The notes below the pieces were generated by a model. The model did no database searches, was not told the origin of the DNA, and saw only the letters and a list, made by a program, of their open reading frames with translations. From the NCBI GenBank assembly GCA_038321615.1, contig JBBQFC010000006.1:1-64000 (forward strand): a DNA stretch of 64,000 bases, written 5' to 3'. The position numbers and the translations under genes are program-made. Below are positions 52,258 to 60,289 of this stretch, one piece after another. The stretch comes from JBBQFC01 sp038321615. Lineage in GTDB: Bacteria; Bacteroidota; Bacteroidia; Flavobacteriales_D; Cryomorphaceae. How positions within the stretch are numbered: the stretch's first letter is position 1; every line of letters begins with the position of its first letter.

Positions 52258-53001
52258 ATGAACCTCGATTGGTCCGTACTACTTCAAGCCGAATCACTTA
52301 TCGCCTTAGGTACCCTCACACTCTTAGAAATAGTGCTGGGAATCGACAATATCCTTTTTATTTCAATTGTCTCCAGTAAATTACCAAAAGACCAACAACC
52401 GCGTGCAAGGGTAATAGGTTTGGCTTTAGCTCTCGTTTTTCGGCTGATGTTGCTCTCTTTGATTTCTGTTCTCGTTCAGTTTAAAGAACCCCTGTTTACC
52501 CTTTTCAGCCAAGAATTTTCCGGCAGAGATTTGATCCTTCTAGCCGGCGGTATCTTCCTTTTGGTTAAAACCATTCGCGAAATACATCACAAGGCTGAAG
52601 GCGAACTGGAAGAAAGTGAAAAACCGAAGCCCAGAAGTTTTGGAGGGGTTATTTTCATGATTATCTTGGTCGATATGGTATTTTCGTTCGACTCCATTCT
52701 CACCGCAGTAGGTATGGTTAGCGAGCTGTCGATCATGATTGTAGCGGTGGTAATAAGTATGATCATTATGCTGGTTTTCGTGAACAAGATTTCCGCTCTC
52801 ATTGAGCGCCACCCGAGTATTCAAATGCTGGCTCTCTCTTTTTTAATTTTAATTGCCTTCGTATTAATTCTCGATGGCTTTCACGTCGAAATTGAGCGTG
52901 GATTTGTTTATTTCGCTCTATTCTTCTCACTGATGGTGGAAATTCTCAACATTCGATCAACTCGTAAAAAGAAAATGCAATCAAAATATGGAAATGACTG
53001 A
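52258..53001 (+). CDS. TerC-family integral membrane protein
   Basis: The 247-residue protein has seven or eight membrane helices and the two acidic TerC signatures, LEIVLGIDNILFI near the N terminus and LVDMVFSFDSILTA in the middle. The family includes tellurite-resistance-linked proteins and Mn2+ exporters (for example Alx), so metal export is a reasonable inference. It starts eight bases after paaZ and its 3' end overlaps the next gene by 14 bases, so it appears to be part of that operon for transcriptional rather than obvious metabolic reasons. Confidence 0.93.
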   Translation: MNLDWSVLLQAESLIALGTLTLLEIVLGIDNILFISIVSSKLPKDQQPRARVIGLALALVFRLMLLSLISVLVQFKEPLFTLFSQEFSGRDLILLAGGIFLLVKTIREIHHKAEGELEESEKPKPRSFGGVIFMIILVDMVFSFDSILTAVGMVSELSIMIVAVVISMIIMLVFVNKISALIERHPSIQMLALSFLILIAFVLILDGFHVEIERGFVYFALFFSLMVEILNIRSTRKKKMQSKYGND

Positions 53002-53764
53002 TAAACAGGGATATGTAATATCGACAGAACGTAATGGGATCTGTGAAATTGAATTCGCTCATCCTGCCAGTAATTCCCTTCCTGGATATCTGTTAAAAGC
53101 GCTTGCCGAAACAATTGAAGCGGCAAGCCTTAATCTGGATATCAAAGTTATCGTGCTTCGTTCGGGTGGTGATCGTGCATTTTGTGCCGGCGCGAGTTTC
53201 GATGAACTCGTTTCCATTCAAAATTTGGAAGAAGGAAAGGTATTTTTTTCAGGATTCGCCCGGGTTATCAATGCCATGCGAATGGCTCCGCAATTGATAG
53301 TTGGCCGCGTGCAAGGGAAATCCGTTGGTGGCGGAGTTGGTTTGGCTTGTGCAGTCGATATCTGCTATGCTACGGAGCACGCATCAGTAAAATTGAGTGA
53401 ACTTGCCGTTGGGATTGGCCCCTTCGTGGTAGGGCCAGCCGTAGAAAGGAAAATAGGATTATCGGCTATGAGCGCCCTGGCTATCGACGCTGCTTCATGG
53501 TATTCGGCCGAGTGGGCTCGTGAGAAAGGAATGTACGCTCAGATTTTTCCAGATGTAGAAACGCTCGATGCCGCTGTAGCGGCAATAGCGCATACTTTGA
53601 GCCAGAGCAACCCCGATGCTATGAAAGAGCTGAAGCAGATTTTCTGGAAAGATTGTGACCACTGGGATACCCTTTTAGCCGATCGCGCAGCCATTAGTGG
53701 GGAATTGGTATTGAGCGATTTTACCAGAAATGCCATAGCTACATTTAAATCAGGTTCTCGTTAG
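52988..53764 (+). CDS. Enoyl-CoA hydratase/isomerase family protein
   Basis: A 258-residue crotonase-fold protein. FCAGASFDELVS and VQGKSVGGGVGLACAVDICYA form the oxyanion hole; the canonical Glu of the catalytic pair in GIGPFVVGPAVERKIG is not clearly present at its usual place, so specificity is uncertain. Located after paaZ and terC, with 14 bases of overlap with terC, it could act in phenylacetate-type beta-oxidation steps. The ATG at 52994 is an alternative start two codons in. Confidence 0.85.
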   Translation: MEMTDKQGYVISTERNGICEIEFAHPASNSLPGYLLKALAETIEAASLNLDIKVIVLRSGGDRAFCAGASFDELVSIQNLEEGKVFFSGFARVINAMRMAPQLIVGRVQGKSVGGGVGLACAVDICYATEHASVKLSELAVGIGPFVVGPAVERKIGLSAMSALAIDAASWYSAEWAREKGMYAQIFPDVETLDAAVAAIAHTLSQSNPDAMKELKQIFWKDCDHWDTLLADRAAISGELVLSDFTRNAIATFKSGSR

Positions 53765-53912
53765 GGCTTTATACCCAAATTAAATTATTGACCATTTCGC
53801 CTTCTTACTTGCAGGTATCGCATCATAATTTGTACTTTTCCCCTGTATTTAACCGAAACAAGCAATCCTACCGCTGAACTTTCACAAAAGGATCGGCGTC
53901 AATTAGCGCATC

Positions 53913-56093
53913 ATGAAAGCAGAAATCATCGCAAAGCTTCAAGAATTAATCGAAGCTCCAGACCCTTTTAAGGTTCAAAAAGAGTTCAAACAACTAAGCT
54001 CACAGTACAATAGTTTCTCGGCGCTGGAAGCCGCAGAAGTCCTAGAACTCGACGACGATGACCAGGATAGTGAAGGAGATGAAAGCAGCACCGAAGAAGC
54101 TACTGCCAGCGCGGAAGTAGTGCGCGAGCCAAAAAGAAAAGCAGAAAGCAATACAGAAGTGGCGGCTCCGATCACTAACATGGAAGTTGAGCCAGTTTCG
54201 GCAACTGTGACTGAAACTATTCATAGTGATCCTAAACCGGAATCTTCCATCACTCCCGTAGAAGAGACTCTATCGGAAACTGAGTCAGAAGTTGATATTA
54301 GCGGTGCGAAACCGGAATCTTCTATCACTCCCGTAGAAGAGACTCCATCGGAAACTGAGTCAGAAGTTGATGATAGCGGTGCCAAACCGGAATCTTCCAT
54401 CGCTCCCGTAGAAGACACTCCATCGGAAACTGAATCAGAAGTTGATGATAGCGATGCCAAACCGGAATCTTCCATCGCTCCCTTAGAAGACACTCCATCG
54501 GAAACTGAGTCAGAACTGATCGTTGGTGATGTGGGCAAAGAATCTACGAACGAACCCGCAAGCGATAACTCAAATGAAGAGATTCCAACGCTCGACGAAC
54601 AATTCAAATCCATTCTTGCTGCCTGGAAAACAAAGATCGAGAAAGCAAAAGTTGATAAACAGCGGATTGAAACCGAAACTTTAGCCACTGCCAAAGATCT
54701 TATAGAGGAGTTAACTTCACTTATCACAACAGAAGAAAATATAGGTAAAGCATTTTTGGGCTTCAACGCCATCCGCGATAAATGGAAAGCATTACCCAAG
54801 GTAAGCAATGATCATTACCGAGATCTCAACGCGGAATACAACAAGCAAGTAGAGCTGTTTTTCTACAATATCAATATTTACAAAGAGCTTAAAGAACTCG
54901 ATCTCAAACATAATTTCGAAGAAAAGACCACCGTGCTCAACGATCAGAAAAAGCTGCTTGAAGAGAACGACGTCCGATTGTTAGAAGTGGAAGTCCGACT
55001 GAATCAAGACCGTTGGAATGATATTGGGCCTACGCATCAAGATCAATGGGATGCGCTGAAAGAAGAATTTTGGAGCCTAACCAGGGAGATTTATAAAAAG
55101 ATCCAAAACTTCTATAACCAACGGAAAGAAGAACAAGGAAAACATGTCGAAGCGCGCGAAGCATTGCTGGAGAAAGCACGACAATTGGCGGCTCTCGAAC
55201 TGCGCAATCCAAAGAAATGGCAAGAGAAAACCACTGAAATTCTCGAAATCCAAAAAGAATGGAATATGGTAGGCTTCATCAGCAAAGATGTTGCAGCGCC
55301 TATGTGGAAAGAATTTAGAAAAGTTTGCGATAACTTCTTTGACAACAAACGCAAATTTTTTGACGAGATCAAAAAAGTTCAAGACGTCAATAAACTAGCC
55401 AAGCAGGAATTGGTGGACAAAGCCGAAACCCTTAAAGGAGATGAGAATTGGAAGGACACCGCACATGCCTTTACTGAATTGCAAAAAAGCTGGAAAGAAA
55501 TTGGCCCCGCGCACCAGCGCGATGAGAACAAGTTGTGGACAAAATTTCGGGAAGCCTGCGACCACTTCTTTCAAGCAAGAAAAACAAATCAGAGCTCGGC
55601 AAATGCGGAGCAAAAGGAAAATTTGGACAAAAAGCTAGCTTTAATAGCCCAAGTGAATGCGGTGGACAATTCCGATCGCAAGGCCATGATGGATACTTTA
55701 AAAGAAATTAGCGAACAATGGCGAGCCATTGGCCATGTACCTTTTCGAGATAAGGATAAGGTAAATGATGGATACAAGGCTGCGGTCGATGCTAAATTTG
55801 ATGGTATAAACATCGACAAAAAAGTCAAAGAAAAAATGCGCTTCGAACAGCGGGTTGGTGATCTAAAAGACAGAGACCACGGCGATCGATATTTGCGGAA
55901 GGAGCAAGATATCCTTCTAAGCAAAATCTCAAAAATTCAGAGCGAAGTTACCTTGCTCGAAAATAATATGGGCTTCTTCGCGGCATCGAAGGGAGCCGAT
56001 AAATTTAAAGTAGAAATTCAGCGGAAGATTGACAAAGGGCGCGAAGATATAGCCGATCTGCAGGATAAGATGAAAATGTTAACCAGCGCATAG
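53913..56093 (+). CDS. DUF349 protein with acidic repeat region
   Basis: A 726-residue, largely helical protein. Residues 1-40 are a conserved N-terminal helix; 60-230 are acidic low-complexity sequence including four 25-residue repeats (KPESSITPVEETPSETES in consensus); from about 230 on there are several copies of the DUF349 helix-hairpin (for example WKALPKVSNDHYRDLNAEYN, WNDIGPTHQDQWDALKEEF, WKEIGPAHQRDENKLWTKF). Bacteroidota carry such proteins widely; the function is not established, though RNA-binding has been proposed for relatives. It is followed after two bases by a small lipoprotein gene. Confidence 0.88.
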   Translation: MKAEIIAKLQELIEAPDPFKVQKEFKQLSSQYNSFSALEAAEVLELDDDDQDSEGDESSTEEATASAEVVREPKRKAESNTEVAAPITNMEVEPVSATVTETIHSDPKPESSITPVEETLSETESEVDISGAKPESSITPVEETPSETESEVDDSGAKPESSIAPVEDTPSETESEVDDSDAKPESSIAPLEDTPSETESELIVGDVGKESTNEPASDNSNEEIPTLDEQFKSILAAWKTKIEKAKVDKQRIETETLATAKDLIEELTSLITTEENIGKAFLGFNAIRDKWKALPKVSNDHYRDLNAEYNKQVELFFYNINIYKELKELDLKHNFEEKTTVLNDQKKLLEENDVRLLEVEVRLNQDRWNDIGPTHQDQWDALKEEFWSLTREIYKKIQNFYNQRKEEQGKHVEAREALLEKARQLAALELRNPKKWQEKTTEILEIQKEWNMVGFISKDVAAPMWKEFRKVCDNFFDNKRKFFDEIKKVQDVNKLAKQELVDKAETLKGDENWKDTAHAFTELQKSWKEIGPAHQRDENKLWTKFREACDHFFQARKTNQSSANAEQKENLDKKLALIAQVNAVDNSDRKAMMDTLKEISEQWRAIGHVPFRDKDKVNDGYKAAVDAKFDGINIDKKVKEKMRFEQRVGDLKDRDHGDRYLRKEQDILLSKISKIQSEVTLLENNMGFFAASKGADKFKVEIQRKIDKGREDIADLQDKMKMLTSA
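54234..54533 (+). repeat. Four tandem 75-base repeats inside the DUF349 gene
   Basis: AAACCGGAATCTTC recurs at 54234, 54309, 54384 and 54459, exactly 75 bases apart, giving four 25-residue units that differ at a few positions (for example ITPVEE versus IAPVED). High identity between units indicates recent expansion by slippage or recombination. Confidence 0.9.
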
Positions 56094-56095
56094 CC

Positions 56096-56362
56096 TTGTA
56101 TCGGAGCTGCGCCGTCATTTTATTGTTCTTTACCCTTTCGTGCCAGACCAGTGCCGAAAAGTCCAGGCCGTTAGTTTACGAAGGAATGTCGGCTACCGAA
56201 CTCGAAGCCGCAATAGGAAGGCCAGACAGCGTGAACAACAAGGGTGTGGTTTTCGAAGCTGCAACAAGTACTAAAAAGACGGTTGAGAAATGGTTTTACC
56301 CAAGAAGAACAGTGGTACTGATCGACGACACAGTGACGAGTCCAAATATTCAGCCTAATTGA
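56096..56362 (+). CDS. Small lipoprotein, BamE/SmpA-like fold
   Basis: The 88-residue protein begins with TTG two bases after the DUF349 stop and has a lipobox LFFTLSC. The rest, with YEGMSATELEAAIGRPDSV and a following beta hairpin ending KWFYPRRTVVLIDD, resembles the helix-helix-sheet core of SmpA/BamE lipoproteins. The near-zero spacing suggests translational coupling to the DUF349 gene. A TTG start is uncommon; there is no nearby ATG. Its last eight bases overlap the opposite small gene. Confidence 0.7.
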   Translation: MYRSCAVILLFFTLSCQTSAEKSRPLVYEGMSATELEAAIGRPDSVNNKGVVFEAATSTKKTVEKWFYPRRTVVLIDDTVTSPNIQPN

Positions 56363-56600
56363 GGTGAATGAGGTGGGTGTAGTCAAATCGACTGGCAGAA
56401 GGATCGAGCTGATTCGTGACCCGGACGTATTGCACACGCTTATCAAATCGATAGCTCACTTCCACAAAAAATGTAAAGAGCGAGTAGGTATATATTCGCT
56501 CTCCCTGTGCAGCCGCGTGTCCTTCAACCAGTTTTCCATAGCGGGTGAGAATCGAAGCTTTTCCATTAAAGGAAAGATGGTTGTAATCCGAGAGTGTCAT
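56355..56600 (-). CDS. Small conserved protein of unknown function
   Basis: The 81-residue protein MTLSDYNHLSFNGKASILTR... has a C-terminal part (LFTFFVEVSYRFDKRVQYVR, NQLDP) that looks like a small protein I recall as widespread in Bacteroidota with a pattern YxLxxFFVEVxY. No function is known to me. It has no signal peptide and no membrane segments. It converges with the BamE-like gene, overlapping by eight bases. Confidence 0.6.
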   Translation of the reverse strand: MTLSDYNHLSFNGKASILTRYGKLVEGHAAAQGERIYTYSLFTFFVEVSYRFDKRVQYVRVTNQLDPSASRFDYTHLIHLN

Positions 56601-56877
56601 TGCCTTTATTTTCTATAAAAATAGGTCATTTCTCGACGGAAGTCAATTATTTGCCGATGAAAGTTTAAGAGCCCGATTATATTGGCGTATTCACTTGGTA
56701 ACGTTGGGATAACATTTAGTTAAAGAATTTCACGTAAACTTAACATACCCACCTTTCATTCCACTGGCATTATAAGTAGAATTGTAGCAGGAAATCTACC
56801 ACTGCCAAAGCGAACTTCTCTTTGGTAATTTAGATAAGTAAGCAGTAAAGAGTGGCCTGTCACGGCAGTAGCACCGC
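56601..56877. other. Intergenic region upstream of the phosphate transporter gene
   Basis: AT-rich, with a 6-bp hairpin CCAAAG/CTTTGG near 56808-56826 and several TTAAC-like elements (around 56700-56745). Phosphate-regulated promoters often carry direct repeats, but I cannot define one here with confidence. Confidence 0.4.
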
Positions 56878-58449
56878 ATGGATCAATACTACATTCTGGT
56901 CATTCTCCTTCTCATTCTTGCTGCGGTAGATTTGGTAGTTGGTGTGAGCAACGATGCCGTTAATTTTCTGAATTCCGCAATCGGTTCGAAAGTAGCTTCA
57001 CGCAATGTTATTCTGGTAACAGCCGCCTTCGGTATCCTGGTTGGTGCAAGTTTTTCGAGCGGAATGATGTCGCTTCCGCGAACTGGAATCTTCAATCCAG
57101 AATATTTTACCTTTTCGGACGTCATGGTCATTTTTATGGCGGTAATGATTACCGACGTTATACTCCTTGATTTATACAACTCATTGGGTATGCCCACCAG
57201 CACCACGGTTTCTATCATATTCGAATTATTGGGGGCAGCCGTAGCAACTTCCGCATTGATACTGTTCTCAAAGGGAGAAATTAATAGTGCCGAAATTTTC
57301 GAAATGATCAACCATGAGAAAGCCGTTCAAGTAATTGTCAGCATTTTTCTCTCCGTTGCGCTGGCTTTTACCATCGGTGCCATCGTGCAGTGGCTATCGC
57401 GGTTGCTTTTTACCTTCCGGGGCAATCGGTTAAGGCCTTACTTCTCCATCGTATTTGGGGCTACGGCAATGACGATCATCGTTTATTTCCTGCTCATAAA
57501 AGGAGCGAAAGATGCCATATTTATGACCACCGACTTAAAGGTTGTCATTAAGGAAAATGCTATCCTGATTTCGGCCTATGTTTTTGCAATCGGCTTGGTT
57601 ATTAGCGCTATTAGCCAGAAATTTTGGAAATACGATCCGTTAAAGATCGTAGTACTCATGGGCACGTTTTCGCTAGCGATGGCTTTTGCTGGGAATGATC
57701 TTGTAAATTTTGTTGGAGTTCCCATCAGCGGGTTTCAGAGCTATGAAATTTGGAAATTATCAGGAGTTGGGGCAGACCAGTTCCTTATGAAGTCACTCGC
57801 CATTGATGTCGCTGCACCCAGCACCCTGCTTTACATTTCCGGGATTATAATGGTTTTGACGCTCTGGTTCAGCGAAAAAGCCAGAAGAGTAACAGAAACC
57901 GAAGTTAAACTAGGTGCCCATGGAAGCGTAAACGAAAAATTCAAACCCCATAAAATGGCCTATGCCGTGGTAAGCGCTACCGAGCGAATAGCAAACGGTG
58001 TAATTGACATAATACCCCGCAAATGGAACACCAATGTTAATTGGCGTTTTCGTTTATTGGCCGACACCAATGATAATAGACCTGCGTTTGATCTGGTTCG
58101 AGCGAGTGTGAATCTAATGGTGGCTAGTGTTTTGATCGCATTTGCTTCATCGCTTAGGCTACCATTATCTACAACTTATGTATCCTTCATGGTTGCAATG
58201 GGCACATCTCTGGCCGATCGGGCTTGGGGTTCCGGCAGCGCTCCTTATAGAGTGGCAGGCGTACTTAATGTAATTGGTGGTTGGTTTCTCACTGCTCTCG
58301 GTGCTTTCGTCGGTGCCGGGTTGATAGCAGTTGTAATCTATTTCGGTGGATTTTGGGTGACTTTACTCCTATTCCTTATTGCTTTTGGATTGCTTATAAA
58401 AAGCAACTTCCCAAAATCGTACCGCCGAATGATCGGCAAGAAGTCCTAG
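56878..58449 (+). CDS. Inorganic phosphate transporter, PiT family
   Basis: The 523-residue protein is a phosphate:cation symporter with about 11 membrane segments. The two inverted PiT signatures are visible: GVSNDAVNFLNSAIGSKVAS near the N terminus with SLGMPTSTTVSIIFELLG following, and AGNDLVNFVGVPISGFQ in the middle with SSLRLPLSTTYVSFMVAMG later. It is shorter than the roughly 750-residue PiT proteins common in Bacteroidota, lacking the long soluble insert. Its end overlaps the convergent Nudix-like gene by four bases. Confidence 0.93.
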   Translation: MDQYYILVILLLILAAVDLVVGVSNDAVNFLNSAIGSKVASRNVILVTAAFGILVGASFSSGMMSLPRTGIFNPEYFTFSDVMVIFMAVMITDVILLDLYNSLGMPTSTTVSIIFELLGAAVATSALILFSKGEINSAEIFEMINHEKAVQVIVSIFLSVALAFTIGAIVQWLSRLLFTFRGNRLRPYFSIVFGATAMTIIVYFLLIKGAKDAIFMTTDLKVVIKENAILISAYVFAIGLVISAISQKFWKYDPLKIVVLMGTFSLAMAFAGNDLVNFVGVPISGFQSYEIWKLSGVGADQFLMKSLAIDVAAPSTLLYISGIIMVLTLWFSEKARRVTETEVKLGAHGSVNEKFKPHKMAYAVVSATERIANGVIDIIPRKWNTNVNWRFRLLADTNDNRPAFDLVRASVNLMVASVLIAFASSLRLPLSTTYVSFMVAMGTSLADRAWGSGSAPYRVAGVLNVIGGWFLTALGAFVGAGLIAVVIYFGGFWVTLLLFLIAFGLLIKSNFPKSYRRMIGKKS

Positions 58450-59126
58450 AAGCCCTGCTCCATGTAGTGATTGTACCGATCGGCGTCAAACTGGAATAGT
58501 TGGGGTTTACGACCAGGATTTTCGCTGTCTTCAAAACCCGCGGACATCAGAATATCCAGCTTTGTAAGCTTTTTACGAAAATTGCGTTTGTCCAACGGAC
58601 GCATTAATATTTGCTCGTAAAGGGCCTGCAGATCAGACAGTTTAAATGCCTTTGGCAAGAGCTTAAAGCCGATGGGGCGATTTACAATTCTGCGCTTCAG
58701 TCGTTGCGCAGCCAATTCCAATACTTCATTGTGATCGTACGCCAACTCTCCCACTTCGGTAACGTCCACCCATCTGGTTTCCTTATCGGTGCGGACAAAT
58801 TTAATATCGGTCGACATATTAATCAAGCCGTAGAAGGCAACATCTATAACCCTGCCAATGGGATGGCGGTAAATTTTTCCAAAAGCATTTAATTGCTCCA
58901 AATAGACATCAGAGTTACCGATGGCATCAAAAACCAGTTCTTCGCATTTAGCCTCCAGACCTTCATCGGCCATCACTAAGGTGCCCGGAAAGGACCATGC
59001 ACCGGCGTAAGGATTCTTCTTAATCTTTTGAATATATACTTTCAGCGTACCATCTTCGAAACCGTATAGCACCACGGTTACCGATATACCCAGGTTAAAG
59101 TACTTACTCAAATCTTCTTCGCCCAT
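58446..59126 (-). CDS. NrtR-type Nudix-like transcriptional regulator
   Basis: The 226-residue protein has an N-terminal Nudix-like domain (VVLYGFEDGTLKVYIQKI, WSFPGTLVMADEGLEAKCEE) and a C-terminal winged-helix-like part (LYEQILMRPLDKRNFRKKLT). The catalytic Nudix box GX5EX7REUXEEXGU is not intact: no REL-x-EE is present, so hydrolysis is unlikely and ligand sensing is more probable, as in NrtR-family regulators. The ligand, possibly an NAD-related or sugar nucleotide, is not known. It follows the M48 protease gene by five bases. Confidence 0.82.
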   Translation of the reverse strand: MGEEDLSKYFNLGISVTVVLYGFEDGTLKVYIQKIKKNPYAGAWSFPGTLVMADEGLEAKCEELVFDAIGNSDVYLEQLNAFGKIYRHPIGRVIDVAFYGLINMSTDIKFVRTDKETRWVDVTEVGELAYDHNEVLELAAQRLKRRIVNRPIGFKLLPKAFKLSDLQALYEQILMRPLDKRNFRKKLTKLDILMSAGFEDSENPGRKPQLFQFDADRYNHYMEQGF

Positions 59127-59131
59127 ACGTC

Positions 59132-59929
59132 TTATACTTTGTAATATTTCAATGCTTCTGGCATGAAATCTTGGAGATCTTTGATACGCGTATTATCACT
59201 TGGGTGGGTGCTAAGTAATTCGGGGGGTTTACCACCATTGCTTTGAGCTGCCATGCGTTCCCAAAAAGCTGGAGCTACGCGTGGGTCGTAACCTGCTACA
59301 GCCATAAAAACAAGACCGAGTTTGTCGGCTTCCGATTCGTGCTTTCGCGAATAGGCAAGGCTACCCAACTGTGATCCAATACCATAAGATTGTAGAAGAA
59401 GATTTCGGGTAGTGGCTGGTTGCTCACTTGTCAAAATACTTAGAGCTTGACCAGCTCCTTGAATACCCAAAGCCTGACTCATTCGCTCGTTGCCGTGCTT
59501 TGCTACAGCATGTGCTACTTCATGCCCCATTACCACAGCGATACCGGCATCGTCTTTACAAAGCGGAAGTATGCCGGTGTAGAAAACTACGCGCCCACCT
59601 GGCATGCACCAAGCGTTGATGGTAGGATCGTTGACGGTATGGAATTCCCAGACAAAATTTTCGACCAGATCTTCACGCCCTTTTGATTTTAGATATTCAT
59701 CTACCGCCTTCGAAATTTTCAAACCCACTCTTTTCACGCGTTGAGCGTCGGAGTTTGACTCGGGCAGTGGTGGATTCTCCGAGAGAAAGTCGGAATAGGC
59801 GGTAGCACTCATGCCCGCCATCTGAGTTTCGGGGATAAGACTCAATTGGCGGCGCCCGGTGATCGGAACCTTTGAGCAAGAATAGACACCCATAAGGCCT
59901 ACGAAGGCCAGGCAAAATAATCTTTTCAT
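59132..59929 (-). CDS. M48-family metallopeptidase lipoprotein
   Basis: The 265-residue protein has a lipoprotein signal (LFCLAFVGLMGVYSC, C18) and an M48 zinc protease domain: HEVAHAVAKHG (H136, E137, H140) and ESEADKLGLVFM with the third ligand Glu. The domain arrangement matches LoiP/YcaL-like periplasmic proteases that degrade damaged outer-membrane proteins. It lies between ClpS and the Nudix-like regulator with gaps of 4 and 5 bases, so the three genes form an operon. Confidence 0.92.
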   Translation of the reverse strand: MKRLFCLAFVGLMGVYSCSKVPITGRRQLSLIPETQMAGMSATAYSDFLSENPPLPESNSDAQRVKRVGLKISKAVDEYLKSKGREDLVENFVWEFHTVNDPTINAWCMPGGRVVFYTGILPLCKDDAGIAVVMGHEVAHAVAKHGNERMSQALGIQGAGQALSILTSEQPATTRNLLLQSYGIGSQLGSLAYSRKHESEADKLGLVFMAVAGYDPRVAPAFWERMAAQSNGGKPPELLSTHPSDNTRIKDLQDFMPEALKYYKV

Positions 59930-59933
59930 ATTT

Positions 59934-60221
59934 CTATTGGATTTCGGCAGTCAAACCGCGATCAAGAAGAGCTACACACATGGGCTTAAGCTTATCTATC
60001 GACCCGCGCTTTACGCTACACTGCCCATTGTAATGCACAATATAGGTGCATTGTTCGGCTTGAATTGAGTCGTGCTTACAGACATTAATCAAGCTCTCAA
60101 TTACGAAAGCAAAGGTGTTGTACGGATCGTTGAATAAAATAAGTTCCTTGTCCCGATCGAGCAATATGTCGAGCGAAATTTCTTCTTCTACATCTGTTTC
60201 GATGGTTGCAAAAGGCATCAT
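59934..60221 (-). CDS. clpS: ATP-dependent Clp protease adaptor ClpS
   Basis: The 95-residue protein has the ClpS core after a flexible acidic N terminus: LILFNDPYNTFAFVIESL, the helical middle and HYNGQCSVKRG, ending LDRGLTAEI. ClpS delivers N-end-rule substrates to ClpAP. Relatives in Bacteroidota work with ClpC or ClpA. It is followed after four bases by a M48 protease gene. The ATG at 60218 is an alternative start. Confidence 0.92.
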   Translation of the reverse strand: MMPFATIETDVEEEISLDILLDRDKELILFNDPYNTFAFVIESLINVCKHDSIQAEQCTYIVHYNGQCSVKRGSIDKLKPMCVALLDRGLTAEIQ

Positions 60222-60289
60222 GTTGGTCGGCTTTGACTACAAAGTTAATAATGCAGCCTTTAGAACCATCGTGAAATTCTACAATTTCG

